Of a stretch of DNA of 64,000 nt, positions 26,801 through 34,506 are shown in pieces. Below the pieces are notes generated by a model, which saw only the letters and a list, made by a program, of their open reading frames with translations, had not been told where the DNA came from and ran no database searches. Position 1 is the first letter of the stretch; every line of letters starts with the position of its first letter. This DNA comes from Candidatus Coatesiibacteriota bacterium (lineage in GTDB: Bacteria > RBG-13-66-14 > B26-G2 > JAUVZD01), in NCBI GenBank assembly GCA_030602715.1, contig JAUVZD010000011.1, positions 1-64,000 of the forward strand. Reading direction: 5' to 3'. The position numbers and the translations under genes are program-made.

Positions 26801-27508
26801 ATGAAGAAGGTGATTTACATAACGCTCTTTTGTGCGCTTGTTTTTAGCGCGCAGGTCTATGCCTTTTCTGTCGGTTTCGGTGGCGGGTATTTCTTGGGTT
26901 TACCTGTGACCGAAATGAAGATAACCGGAGAAACATATTACGGGTTTAATTTTAAGGTCAATATGACCGACGGTTATCCCTTCAAGCTCGGTCCCACAAA
27001 TGTTAGCTTCATCGGCATATTAAACTTCACCTCAATTGTCGGCGTAGAGGCAGGAATGGACAATCACTTTGGCTACAAGAACAAGGCTGCTACCATAAAA
27101 GGTTCTAGAGAATCCACAGGTGAGCCGTTTGAATACGACATCAACGAAGACACATTTATGAAGTTTAAGATGTATGCCTTGAAAGTTGGTAGTAGATTTA
27201 CATTCCCCGTCGGCGGTTTCTTCAAGCCCTATGCCAATGGGGGTCTCTTGGTCGCTTTCGCCAAGATTGAAAATCCTCAAGTTGAAGGTGAATATTACAA
27301 AGGAAATCATCTAGGAGTATATGCCGGTGGCGGAATTAACCTATTCGTAACCAAAAACATCGCCATTAACGTTCCTGTATCATTCAACACGTTCTTCGCG
27401 GGCAAACACAGCTACTATTATGAAGGAACTAAAGTTGGGGGTTATGGCATTAAATTCAAACCTCCTTCATTCATCACCTTCGGCGCCGGAACGGAGATTT
27501 ACCTGTAA
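26801..27508 (+). CDS. Outer-membrane beta-barrel-like protein
   Basis: 235 residues. AAGGAGG precedes the ATG; signal peptide 1-21 (MKKVIYITLFCALVFSAQVYA). The mature sequence alternates short amphipathic strands rich in Gly and aromatic residues (FSVGFGGGYFLG, YANGGLLVAFA, HLGVYAGGGINLFV) and ends in a strand with a hydrophobic terminal residue (FGAGTEIYL), the usual sign of an 8- to 10-stranded outer-membrane barrel. This is the best evidence in the window for an outer membrane. More AT-rich than its neighbours. Confidence 0.75.
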   Translation: MKKVIYITLFCALVFSAQVYAFSVGFGGGYFLGLPVTEMKITGETYYGFNFKVNMTDGYPFKLGPTNVSFIGILNFTSIVGVEAGMDNHFGYKNKAATIKGSRESTGEPFEYDINEDTFMKFKMYALKVGSRFTFPVGGFFKPYANGGLLVAFAKIENPQVEGEYYKGNHLGVYAGGGINLFVTKNIAINVPVSFNTFFAGKHSYYYEGTKVGGYGIKFKPPSFITFGAGTEIYL

Positions 27509-27535
27509 GCAACACTCACTCCAAATTTGTGTAAA

Positions 27536-27570
27536 AACCCGCACCCCTCAAGGTGCGGGTTCATTTTATA
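27536..27570. terminator. Bidirectional terminator between the barrel gene and serS
   Basis: AACCCGCACC/GGTGCGGGTT form a 10-bp perfect stem with a 6-nt loop, preceded by TAAAAA and followed by TCATTTTAT. Confidence 0.87.
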
Positions 27571-27586
27571 CCTAAAATCTTTTCCC

Positions 27587-28864
27587 CTACCCTATCCTCT
27601 CCCTCCCCCCGAAGTAGGGTTGAAGCGCCTGGGGTATCTTTATGCTCCCGTCCTCCCCCTGATGCACCTCCAACAGGGCGAGAAAGGCTCGGGAGAGGGC
27701 AATCCCGCTGCCGTTCATGGTGTGGGCGAAGACCGCCTTGCCCCCGCCCTCGGGACGCATGCGGATGCGTGCCCGCCTAGCCTGATACTCCTCATAAATG
27801 GAGCAGGAGCTTATCTCCCGATAGCGCTCCTCGGAGGGAATCCACACCTCAATGTCGTAGCACTTGGAGGCGCCGAAGCCGATATCCCCACTACACAGGA
27901 CTATCACCCGATAAGGCAACTCCAGAGCTTGCATCACCACCTCGGCGTCAGCTAACAGCTTGTCCAGCTCTTCGTAGCTGTCCTCCGGGCGGGTTATCTT
28001 GACCAGCTCCACCTTGTTGAACTGGTGCATGCGCATAAGCCCCCGGGTGTCCCGACCGGCGGCTCCCGCCTCCCGCCGAAAGCAAGCCGAGTAGGAGCAG
28101 TAGCACTTGGGAAGCTCCCCCTCGGGGATAATCTCGTCCTTGTGCAGGTTGGTCACCGAGACCTCGGCGGTGGGTATGAGAAAGTAATCGCTGTCCTCTA
28201 TCTTATACATGTCATCCCTCAGATGGGGGAGCTGACCGGTGCCCTGCATGGAGTCGGTGTTGACCAGAAACGGGGCGAAGACCTCGGTATAGCCGTGCCG
28301 GGTGATGTGTATATCCAGCATCATATTGATCATCGCCCGCTCCAACTGCGCACCCAAACCAAAGTAGCAGGCAAACATGGAGCCGGAGACCTTCGCCGCC
28401 CGCTCAAAATCCAGCAGACCGTGCATCTCCCCCAGCTCCCAATGGGGCTTAAGTTTAAAGTCAAACTCCGGGGGTTTGCCCCACTTTTTTATCTCCACAT
28501 TGTCGTTCTCGTCCTTACCGATGGGGGTGGAGGAGTGCAACATGTTGGGCATCCACAGAAGAACCTCGTTCATCCGCTCCTCGGCACTGCGCACCGTCTC
28601 CTCCAGCTCCTTGATGCGCCCGGAGATGGAGCGCACCTCCTCTATGAACTTGGTGGCGTCGCCCCCGCTCCTCTTCAGCTTTGCCACCTCCTCGGAGGCT
28701 CGGTTGCGCCGGGCACGCAACTCATCCAGCTCGGTTACCGCCTTGCGCCGCTCGCTTATTGCGGACAGCAGACCGTCCAGGTCCACCTTGTCCTCGTAAT
28801 GACGGTCGGCAAGCATCTTGCGCACCGCTGAGGTGTTCTCCTCAATAAAACGAATATCCAACAT
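27587..28864 (-). CDS. serS: Seryl-tRNA synthetase
   Basis: 425 residues, class II, charging tRNA-Ser. The N-terminal antiparallel coiled-coil arm (about 27-105) is followed by the catalytic domain with motif 2 (SACFRREAGAAGRDTRGLMR, about 265-284, then HQFNKVE) and motif 3 (MNGSGIALSRAFLALLE). The family segment LIPTAEVSVTNLH is present. The start MLDIRFIEEN matches the family N-terminus. Downstream is a bidirectional terminator; upstream lies the second palindromic repeat cluster. Confidence 0.96.
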   Translation of the reverse strand: MLDIRFIEENTSAVRKMLADRHYEDKVDLDGLLSAISERRKAVTELDELRARRNRASEEVAKLKRSGGDATKFIEEVRSISGRIKELEETVRSAEERMNEVLLWMPNMLHSSTPIGKDENDNVEIKKWGKPPEFDFKLKPHWELGEMHGLLDFERAAKVSGSMFACYFGLGAQLERAMINMMLDIHITRHGYTEVFAPFLVNTDSMQGTGQLPHLRDDMYKIEDSDYFLIPTAEVSVTNLHKDEIIPEGELPKCYCSYSACFRREAGAAGRDTRGLMRMHQFNKVELVKITRPEDSYEELDKLLADAEVVMQALELPYRVIVLCSGDIGFGASKCYDIEVWIPSEERYREISSCSIYEEYQARRARIRMRPEGGGKAVFAHTMNGSGIALSRAFLALLEVHQGEDGSIKIPQALQPYFGGRERIG

Positions 28865-28967
28865 AGCTAAGCCCCTCTCGTCAGTTTAACCTAGAGGATA
28901 AAATAAGTAATATGTCAAGTCAATGGGATAATGTGAAAAGTGTGTGCCCTGTCCAAGGGATGTTGAA

Positions 28968-29176
28968 GTAGGGGCGGGAATCCCTTCCCGCCCGTAAAAC
29001 GGTAATCCCTTCCCGCCCGTAAAGCAATACAATCATACGATAGGGCGGCATAGGAATGCCGCCCCTACCAGCAACCACCGTTATCCTGTTATTACAAAAT
29101 GTAGGGGAGAGTTAAACTCTCCGCTACATACATTGGATTAACCTGATAGTGGGCAAACCCAAAGGTTCGCCCCTAC
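28968..29176. repeat. Cluster of palindromic intergenic repeats (copy 2)
   Basis: Modules A (28968-28993), a half-copy of A (about 29001-29019), B (29042-29069), C (29100-29128) and D (29149-29176, GGGCAAACC/GGTTCGCCC followed by CTAC). A, B and C are in the same order as at 11227, and the B-C linker CATCCTGTTATTACAAAATG-type sequence is nearly identical in both. Module D runs into the 3' end of the oxidoreductase gene and supplies its TAG stop. It fills the 308-nt gap between serS and that gene. Confidence 0.85.
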
Positions 29177-30141
29177 ACCTGACCCAACAGCTTGAAGACA
29201 AAATCCATAGAGATGAGCGCAGACTCCAGGGGGATGAAGGGCTCGCTTCCCTCCTCCAGCACGCTTACGATATTCTGGTAGATTTCAGGGTGGAGTGCCA
29301 AGGAACCGGTATATCCCGGATAGCGGTTGAAGTCCGGGCGTATCCCGGGGTCCGGCGGTGGCAGGGGCGCATCCCACTTGCGAATCTCGTTCAAGGTCTT
29401 GCCCCCAATCTCCACAAAACCCTTCTCCGCCAGAATGGTAAGGCAGGTCTCCTCACGGATGGTGGGCAGAACCGAACAACTGATAGTTCCGAAGGTCTCA
29501 CCGATATTGAAGGTGCCCACCAACGAGTCGGCGAACTCTATCTTTCTTTTCTTGGTGGCGGAGAGGGCTTGAGCGGAGTCCACCTTTCCAAAGAGGTAAC
29601 ATATCAAATCCAGGTGATGCAGGAACTGGAGATGGAGGATGGAGCCAGCCATCTTTATATCGGCGTGCCAGCCGGTGAAATATTGCGGGTCACGGCGCCA
29701 GTAGCCGGCAAAATGCACCTGAAAGACCTCCCCCATCCGGGGAAGCACCTTCTTCTTAAGATAGTCAACATAGGGATTGTAGCGATTCTGCAGAACCGGA
29801 AAGCATATACCTTTGGACCTCTCCGCACAGGCGATTATGTCCATCTCCTCGGGCCACATGACGATTGGCTTCTCCACGATGACATTCTTGTTTTGCCGGA
29901 GCAGTTCAGTGGTCATCTCGTAGTGCAAGCCGGAGGGGGTGCAGATGACATAAAAATCAACATTCTCCTCCTCAATCGCCTTCCGCCAGTCGGTGTAGGG
30001 CTTAGCGCCCTCATATGCGCTTGCCCGCTCGGGGATGATGTCACAGCAGGCGACCAGCTCCCCACCGACGGCATCTATCGCCTTCTTATTGAACTGACCG
30101 GCGTAGCCGTTTCCGATGAGCACAAAGCGTCTCTTAGCCAT
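29173..30141 (-). CDS. Gfo/Idh/MocA oxidoreductase, probable UDP-HexNAc(A) 3-dehydrogenase (WbpB/WlbA type)
   Basis: 322 residues. N-terminal Rossmann domain with VLIGNGYAGQFNKKA and the family VEKPIV motif (about residue 95), then the C-terminal substrate domain with GSILHLQFLHHLDL. In the WbpB/WlbA family this NAD enzyme oxidises C3 of UDP-GlcNAcA before transamination. The assignment is strengthened by its neighbours, an aminotransferase 9 nt upstream and a WbpD-like acetyltransferase in the same operon. ATG 30141 follows AAGGA. The TAG stop lies inside palindromic repeat D, so the C-terminus may have been set by the repeat. Confidence 0.82.
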   Translation of the reverse strand: MAKRRFVLIGNGYAGQFNKKAIDAVGGELVACCDIIPERASAYEGAKPYTDWRKAIEEENVDFYVICTPSGLHYEMTTELLRQNKNVIVEKPIVMWPEEMDIIACAERSKGICFPVLQNRYNPYVDYLKKKVLPRMGEVFQVHFAGYWRRDPQYFTGWHADIKMAGSILHLQFLHHLDLICYLFGKVDSAQALSATKKRKIEFADSLVGTFNIGETFGTISCSVLPTIREETCLTILAEKGFVEIGGKTLNEIRKWDAPLPPPDPGIRPDFNRYPGYTGSLALHPEIYQNIVSVLEEGSEPFIPLESALISMDFVFKLLGQV

Positions 30142-30150
30142 CAATAATCC

Positions 30151-31269
30151 TTATTTGAAGAAGTCCCTGATTGCTGAAATCACCCGCTCCACATCCTCCT
30201 CGGGGATGAGAGGGTAGAGCGGAAGGGAGAGCACCTCCCGGCAGAAACGCTCCGCAGTGGGGAACTGCCCCTCCCCATAGCCCAGATGGCTGTAGGCGGG
30301 CATGGTATGCAAGGGGAAGGGATAGTGTATCTGGCTCTCAACGCCCTTTTCGGCAAGATAATCCTTGAGCTCATCCCGCCTGGTGGTGGTGATGGCGTAT
30401 TGATAATAGACATGTTCCTTATGTGAGGGCACCTGGGGCAGGGTCAGCTTATCCGCCAGATCAGCCAGCCCCTCATCGTAGAGGTGAGCGACCGCCCTGC
30501 GCTTCGCATTCCAATCGTTTAAGTGGGGTAACTTAACCCGCAAAACAGCCGCCTGCATTGCGTCCAGCCGGGAGTTGTAGCCCAGACCGTGGGCTTGATA
30601 CCTGCTCCGCTGATAGTGGGAGCGTATGAGCCGAATCTCCTCCGTCAAGTCCGCATCGTCGGTGGTCACCGCCCCGGCGTCTCCGTATGCGCCAAGATTC
30701 TTCGCCGGAAAGAAGGAGAAGCAACCCACAGCACCGAAGGCACCCACCTTCTTGCCGTCTAAAGTTGCACCCAGAGCCTGAGCGCAGTCCTCCAGGAGAT
30801 GAACACCCCTCGGGGATAATATCTCCTGCAGGCGGTTCACATCGGCGGGCAAGCCGTTGAAGTGCACCGCCACCACCGCCCTGGTCCTCTCCGTGAGCGC
30901 CGATTCCACCGCCGCGATATCTATATTCATATCCTCGCCCACATCCACAAAGACCGGCTTGGCGGAAAGCCATGCCACCACCTCGGCGTTGGAGATATAG
31001 GTCAGGGCAGGCACCATCACCTCGTCGCCCTCCCCCACCCCCAGAGCCTGCAGGGCAAGCATCAGGGCGTCGGTGCCGGAGGCGACCCCCACCCCCTCGC
31101 TGGCACCAATGTAGTCGGCGAGCTCCCGTTCAAAGTCAGCCACCTCCGAGCCTAAAATATAGCGCCCGGAGGCGATGACCCGCTCTATGGCGGAGTCAAT
31201 CTCCTCCTTGATGGAGCCATATTCGGCTACCAGGTCCAGCATGCGTATGGTGTATTTTTGCTTGTGCAT
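30151..31269 (-). CDS. DegT/DnrJ/EryC1 sugar aminotransferase (WbpE/WlbC type)
   Basis: 372 residues, PLP-dependent fold type I. Seen are the N-terminal segment LDLVAEYGSIKEEID, GVASGTDALMLALQALG (about residues 62-78), the aspartate in HLLEDCAQALGA, and the Schiff-base lysine in FFPAKNLGAYGDAGAV (about residue 190). It transfers an amino group to a UDP-3-keto sugar. An internal start at residue 10 (MLDLVAEY) is possible. It is 9 nt upstream of the dehydrogenase and 32 nt downstream of the AT-rich unknown gene. Confidence 0.87.
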   Translation of the reverse strand: MHKQKYTIRMLDLVAEYGSIKEEIDSAIERVIASGRYILGSEVADFERELADYIGASEGVGVASGTDALMLALQALGVGEGDEVMVPALTYISNAEVVAWLSAKPVFVDVGEDMNIDIAAVESALTERTRAVVAVHFNGLPADVNRLQEILSPRGVHLLEDCAQALGATLDGKKVGAFGAVGCFSFFPAKNLGAYGDAGAVTTDDADLTEEIRLIRSHYQRSRYQAHGLGYNSRLDAMQAAVLRVKLPHLNDWNAKRRAVAHLYDEGLADLADKLTLPQVPSHKEHVYYQYAITTTRRDELKDYLAEKGVESQIHYPFPLHTMPAYSHLGYGEGQFPTAERFCREVLSLPLYPLIPEEDVERVISAIRDFFK

Positions 31270-31301
31270 GGGGGATAATTTATATTTTTAAATTACCTAA
31301 T

Positions 31302-32465
31302 TTAGTCGAATCTCTTCGCCATAATAATTGCCTTATACCATTCTCTTACTTCATCGTAAGTCATAAAATCACACACTTCTGATAGCTCCTTGAATGTAGG
31401 ACGATCCATTTCCCTTTCAACTTTCTTTAGCCGCTCTTCAGGAATTACTATTGATGCTTTAGGAATTGGATAATCAATTAGGATATCACTTAATCTTAAA
31501 AGACCTGAGTATATTGATGTGGAGTGTTCAATCTCAAAAAATCTAACAGGTTTATTTGTATCCTTCATGAAAAAGATAACATCTACCCACTTAGCAATAT
31601 TTATTGTGCGTGGCGAAGCGAAACTGGGAATAGATTCTAATGATAGTTCAGAGAATTTATGCCCGTCATAAATTTCCTTTCTGTCATTGGACGCAACCCA
31701 TACATCGTATCCTTTATCGCGTCCTATTCTAATTAGCAAATATTGTATTTCTAGATACTTCTTTCTTTCCTGTTTAGGAATTTTTTTTTCTTCTATATCG
31801 TCTTCCAGTTCTTTTACCTCTTTTTCTACAATTTCTTGTATGCCAGCATCTTTGCCAATGTATCCACGAACTAAAGAAAAAAGATAATTGTCAACTACCG
31901 GCAAAAAACTCTCCCCAATTATTTTAGAGACTTCAATTACAGAATTGTTAATCAACAGATATTTTTGCGGGTTTTTAGTTCCACGAGGTATTTCCGGATA
32001 AGCCCCGATAATTTTTAAAGCTTCATCAACCACTTTATTCCACTGACTACATTTATGGGGGAAAATTACCGTGAGAAAAAGAGTGACAAAGTTAATTCCC
32101 ACTCCTTTCAAGTTGTAAGGACTTTCAGGGTCATCAACTATTTCAAGTATCTTGTTCTCAATATCTACTGTTTCATCCAAAATAAATAAGAAAGTTTCAC
32201 CAATTTTTTCTATCCCGTTCTCAACAAAAGTATTGGGGTATAACTTTGGAGCAAAACCGAATGACTTATAAAAATTTAATACCTCACTTTCCTTTAATGT
32301 GTCCTGTTTATATTTTGTTACAATATCATTAATTGAAGAACTATAGTACTCCCACCAAGGTACCCCAGAAATAACGAAACCGTCTTTCTCACCATAATTT
32401 CTAAATATCTCATCACGCTGGGTAATGTATTCTTCGTAAGTCTCTTTAACAAGTTGTATATCCAT
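31302..32465 (-). CDS. Unknown AT-rich protein, possible PD-(D/E)XK-like nuclease
   Basis: About 387 residues, Lys/Glu/Ile-rich and clearly more AT-rich than the genes around it. An AAAGGAG site precedes two consecutive ATGs; the second is better spaced. The C-terminal third contains KWVDVIFF, then RFFEIEHSTSIYSGLLRLSD: the D-x(n)-E-x-E pattern could be a PD-(D/E)XK-type core, but I would not rely on it. It has no obvious link to sugar chemistry although it lies inside that operon, 32 and 56 nt from its neighbours. It looks like a horizontally acquired cargo gene, perhaps defensive. Confidence 0.6.
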   Translation of the reverse strand: MDIQLVKETYEEYITQRDEIFRNYGEKDGFVISGVPWWEYYSSSINDIVTKYKQDTLKESEVLNFYKSFGFAPKLYPNTFVENGIEKIGETFLFILDETVDIENKILEIVDDPESPYNLKGVGINFVTLFLTVIFPHKCSQWNKVVDEALKIIGAYPEIPRGTKNPQKYLLINNSVIEVSKIIGESFLPVVDNYLFSLVRGYIGKDAGIQEIVEKEVKELEDDIEEKKIPKQERKKYLEIQYLLIRIGRDKGYDVWVASNDRKEIYDGHKFSELSLESIPSFASPRTINIAKWVDVIFFMKDTNKPVRFFEIEHSTSIYSGLLRLSDILIDYPIPKASIVIPEERLKKVEREMDRPTFKELSEVCDFMTYDEVREWYKAIIMAKRFD

Positions 32466-32521
32466 CATAGGCTCCTTTCTATTTTTTTTCCAATTTTATG
32501 TCATTTTTTTCAATCACAACC

Positions 32522-33112
32522 TTAACACATCCCCACCAACCCCCACTCCCCCTGCTTATACCTCCGCCTGCACTTTCCGCAGGAATAAGCCTCTATATCC
32601 CCCTCCAGGAGGGCATCCAGATTTGCCCCGCACTCGCATATCCATCTGCGATGGCTGGCGGGGTTGCCCATGACCACCGAGTGGGGAGCGACATCTTTGG
32701 TGACCACCGCACCTGCGCCGACGAAAGCCCAAGCGCCGATACGCACCCCGCAGACTATGGTGGCGTTAGCGCCTATAGTGGCACCCCGCTCCACATAGGT
32801 GGTCAGATATTCGTCCACCGACTGCTTGTGGTAGGCGGAACGAGGGATGAGGTCGTTGGTGAAGACCATACTGGGACCAAGGAAGACATCGTCCTCGCAG
32901 ATGACCTTGTCGTAGATGGAGACATTGTTGTGCACATGGACATTGTTGCCCAGCTCGGCAAGGGAACCGATGAATACATTCTGCCCGATGACGCAGTCCT
33001 GGCCGACCTTGGCGCCGGGCATGATGTGGCAAAAGAGCCATATCTTGGTTCCTTTGCCTATCTCAGCTCCCTCTTCCACCACCGAGGTGGGATGGACGAA
33101 ATAATCAGCCAC
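32522..33112 (-). CDS. Hexapeptide-repeat N-acetyltransferase (WbpD/WlbB type)
   Basis: About 196 residues. Starts ADYFVHPTSVVEEGAEIGKG and continues with left-handed beta-helix repeats: KIWLFCHIMPGAKVG, CVIGQNVFIG, NNVHVHNNVSIYDKV, then the family segment GANATIVCGVRIGAWAFVGAGAVVTKDV. The C-terminus has a CECG...CGKC pair, likely a small zinc site. It acetylates the 3-amino group of a UDP-sugar. The start is taken as GTG 33112 (six bases after AGGACGG) to match the family; the track uses a TTG two codons earlier. First gene of the sugar operon. Confidence 0.88.
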   Translation of the reverse strand: MADYFVHPTSVVEEGAEIGKGTKIWLFCHIMPGAKVGQDCVIGQNVFIGSLAELGNNVHVHNNVSIYDKVICEDDVFLGPSMVFTNDLIPRSAYHKQSVDEYLTTYVERGATIGANATIVCGVRIGAWAFVGAGAVVTKDVAPHSVVMGNPASHRRWICECGANLDALLEGDIEAYSCGKCRRRYKQGEWGLVGMC

Positions 33113-33160
33113 ACTCAACCGTCCTGTTGCGCAGTCTCTTCATGGAAAAAATTCTCCGCC

Positions 33161-33189
33161 AGTGTAATACAGCGACGGAGATATTTCAA
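33161..33189 (-). promoter_or_regulatory. Promoter of the sugar operon
   Basis: On the minus strand TTGAAA (33189-33184), a 17-nt spacer and TACACT (33166-33161), about 48 nt upstream of the acetyltransferase start. Confidence 0.6.
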
Positions 33190-33219
33190 GCGATTTAGGC
33201 TCAACTATTCAAACGAACC

Positions 33220-33891
33220 CTAATCTCCCTCCCCTTCTCCTTTCTCATCCTCAAAGCCCCTGCGCACCTCATCAACTATAGTCTGCGCCCGCTCCCTATC
33301 CTTCTCCAGCACATACAGGTCACCATAATAGCCCTCGGCGAACGCCAGGACGCCGTCATACCAGGGTATCTCCTGGGCTTTGATTAGGGGGCGGATGCCC
33401 TCCTCTTCCAGGGCATAACGGAGCAGGTTCGCTTCCTGCTCGCTTTCCAGCCTGGCTATCAAGACCAGCGGTTGCTTGGCGGCGAGGTGGGCATAGAGTT
33501 TGCGACCATCCCCCAATATAATCCCCTCTATCTCTTGTAGATTTTGAAGCTCTCTCACCGAGCTGACGATCCAGTGGGCGTGATGTTTCCTTGCCAGGGT
33601 TATCAGCATATCGGCTGGCGGGATGCCCAACACCCTATCTGCATCCTTAGGCGATGAAACCACCGTAAGTATCTCCAAAAAAAGGTCATAAGCTTCCTCA
33701 GCGATGTCACCCACATCCCCCTCAAGCTTTCCCACCTCAACCCCCAAACTCTCCGCCTCCTCGGCGGTCATCATGAACCGCAATCCCCTCTGGCTCATAA
33801 ACTGCAGATCGGAGATGAACCGTTCACCATCCAACATGAGGTTAAGCGCCTCGGAGAGGTCTATGACCACCACAAGCGAGCCTTCGGACAT
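33220..33891 (-). CDS. PIN-like plus DUF2007 protein
   Basis: 223 residues. The N-terminal 130 residues resemble a PIN-like fold (VVVIDLSEALNL at the start, PADMLITLARKHHAHWIVSS near residue 93), but the acidic triad is not complete enough to claim nuclease activity. The C-terminus (about 140-210, LVLIARLESEQEANLLRYAL, then YYGDLYVLEKDRERA) matches DUF2007, a putative signal-transduction domain. The ATG directly follows the stop of the TPR gene (TAGATG), so the two are translationally coupled. Last gene of the DUF4175 operon. Confidence 0.65.
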   Translation of the reverse strand: MSEGSLVVVIDLSEALNLMLDGERFISDLQFMSQRGLRFMMTAEEAESLGVEVGKLEGDVGDIAEEAYDLFLEILTVVSSPKDADRVLGIPPADMLITLARKHHAHWIVSSVRELQNLQEIEGIILGDGRKLYAHLAAKQPLVLIARLESEQEANLLRYALEEEGIRPLIKAQEIPWYDGVLAFAEGYYGDLYVLEKDRERAQTIVDEVRRGFEDEKGEGEGD

Positions 33892-34506
33892 CTAGCCCTC
33901 CTCCTCATCTTCCTTGGAAAGCATCTGTGCGGGCACAGAATCTGGATACCGCTCCAATAAAAACTTCCTCAACTTATCTACCCTGGTTTCATCCCCCTGG
34001 GCTGAAAGGAGCTCCACCTGATGATAGAGCGCCCAGGGAGCACTCTCACTCTGGGGATAGCTCTCATAGATCCCCTGGTATAACTCTACCGCTTGTTCAT
34101 AGTCCCCCTGAAGCAGGGCGATGTGGGCCAGCTTTTCGGCTATGGCGATATCCAAATGCTGGGAAGCAGGGGAGATTCCCTCCAGAGTAATACGCGCCTC
34201 ATCAAGGAAACCGAACTCCATCAAGTCCCACCCCCGGGCAAAGTCCGCATATTGCTGCTGAAAGGGAACTTCATAGGCATCTAACAGACGAACCAGCTCC
34301 CATGCCCCCACCCTCTGCTCACTCTCTTGAGCAGAGAGTAAAATCTTCATGCACAGCTCCCCGGCACCGTCAATCTCCCCCCTCATCACCAACTGGCGAG
34401 CCTTATGCAAGAGCTCTTCCACCTCCCCCTGCTCCAATGCCGGGGATGTCCCCATCAAGCCCCCCAGCGCTACCGCCAAAATACCCGCCGCACAGACCGT
34501 CCTCAT
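33892..34506 (-). CDS. Exported TPR protein
   Basis: 204 residues: signal peptide (1-24, ending SPALEQ), then helical TPR-like repeats, clearest at AEKLAHIALLQGDYEQAVELYQGIYESYPQSESAPWALYH (about residues 117-156), in the style of periplasmic YbgF/BamD scaffolds. The start overlaps the stop of the DUF4175 gene (ATGA) and the stop abuts the next start, so the three genes form a tightly coupled operon. Expected role: periplasmic partner of the large DUF4175 protein (inference from gene order). Confidence 0.78.
   Translation of the reverse strand: MRTVCAAGILAVALGGLMGTSPALEQGEVEELLHKARQLVMRGEIDGAGELCMKILLSAQESEQRVGAWELVRLLDAYEVPFQQQYADFARGWDLMEFGFLDEARITLEGISPASQHLDIAIAEKLAHIALLQGDYEQAVELYQGIYESYPQSESAPWALYHQVELLSAQGDETRVDKLRKFLLERYPDSVPAQMLSKEDEEEG

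Noticed and set aside
28968-29176. Possible CRISPR array, because of short repeated GC-rich units
   Set aside because: Units are palindromes of differing sequence without constant repeats or spacers of fixed length; they match the dispersed repeat family.
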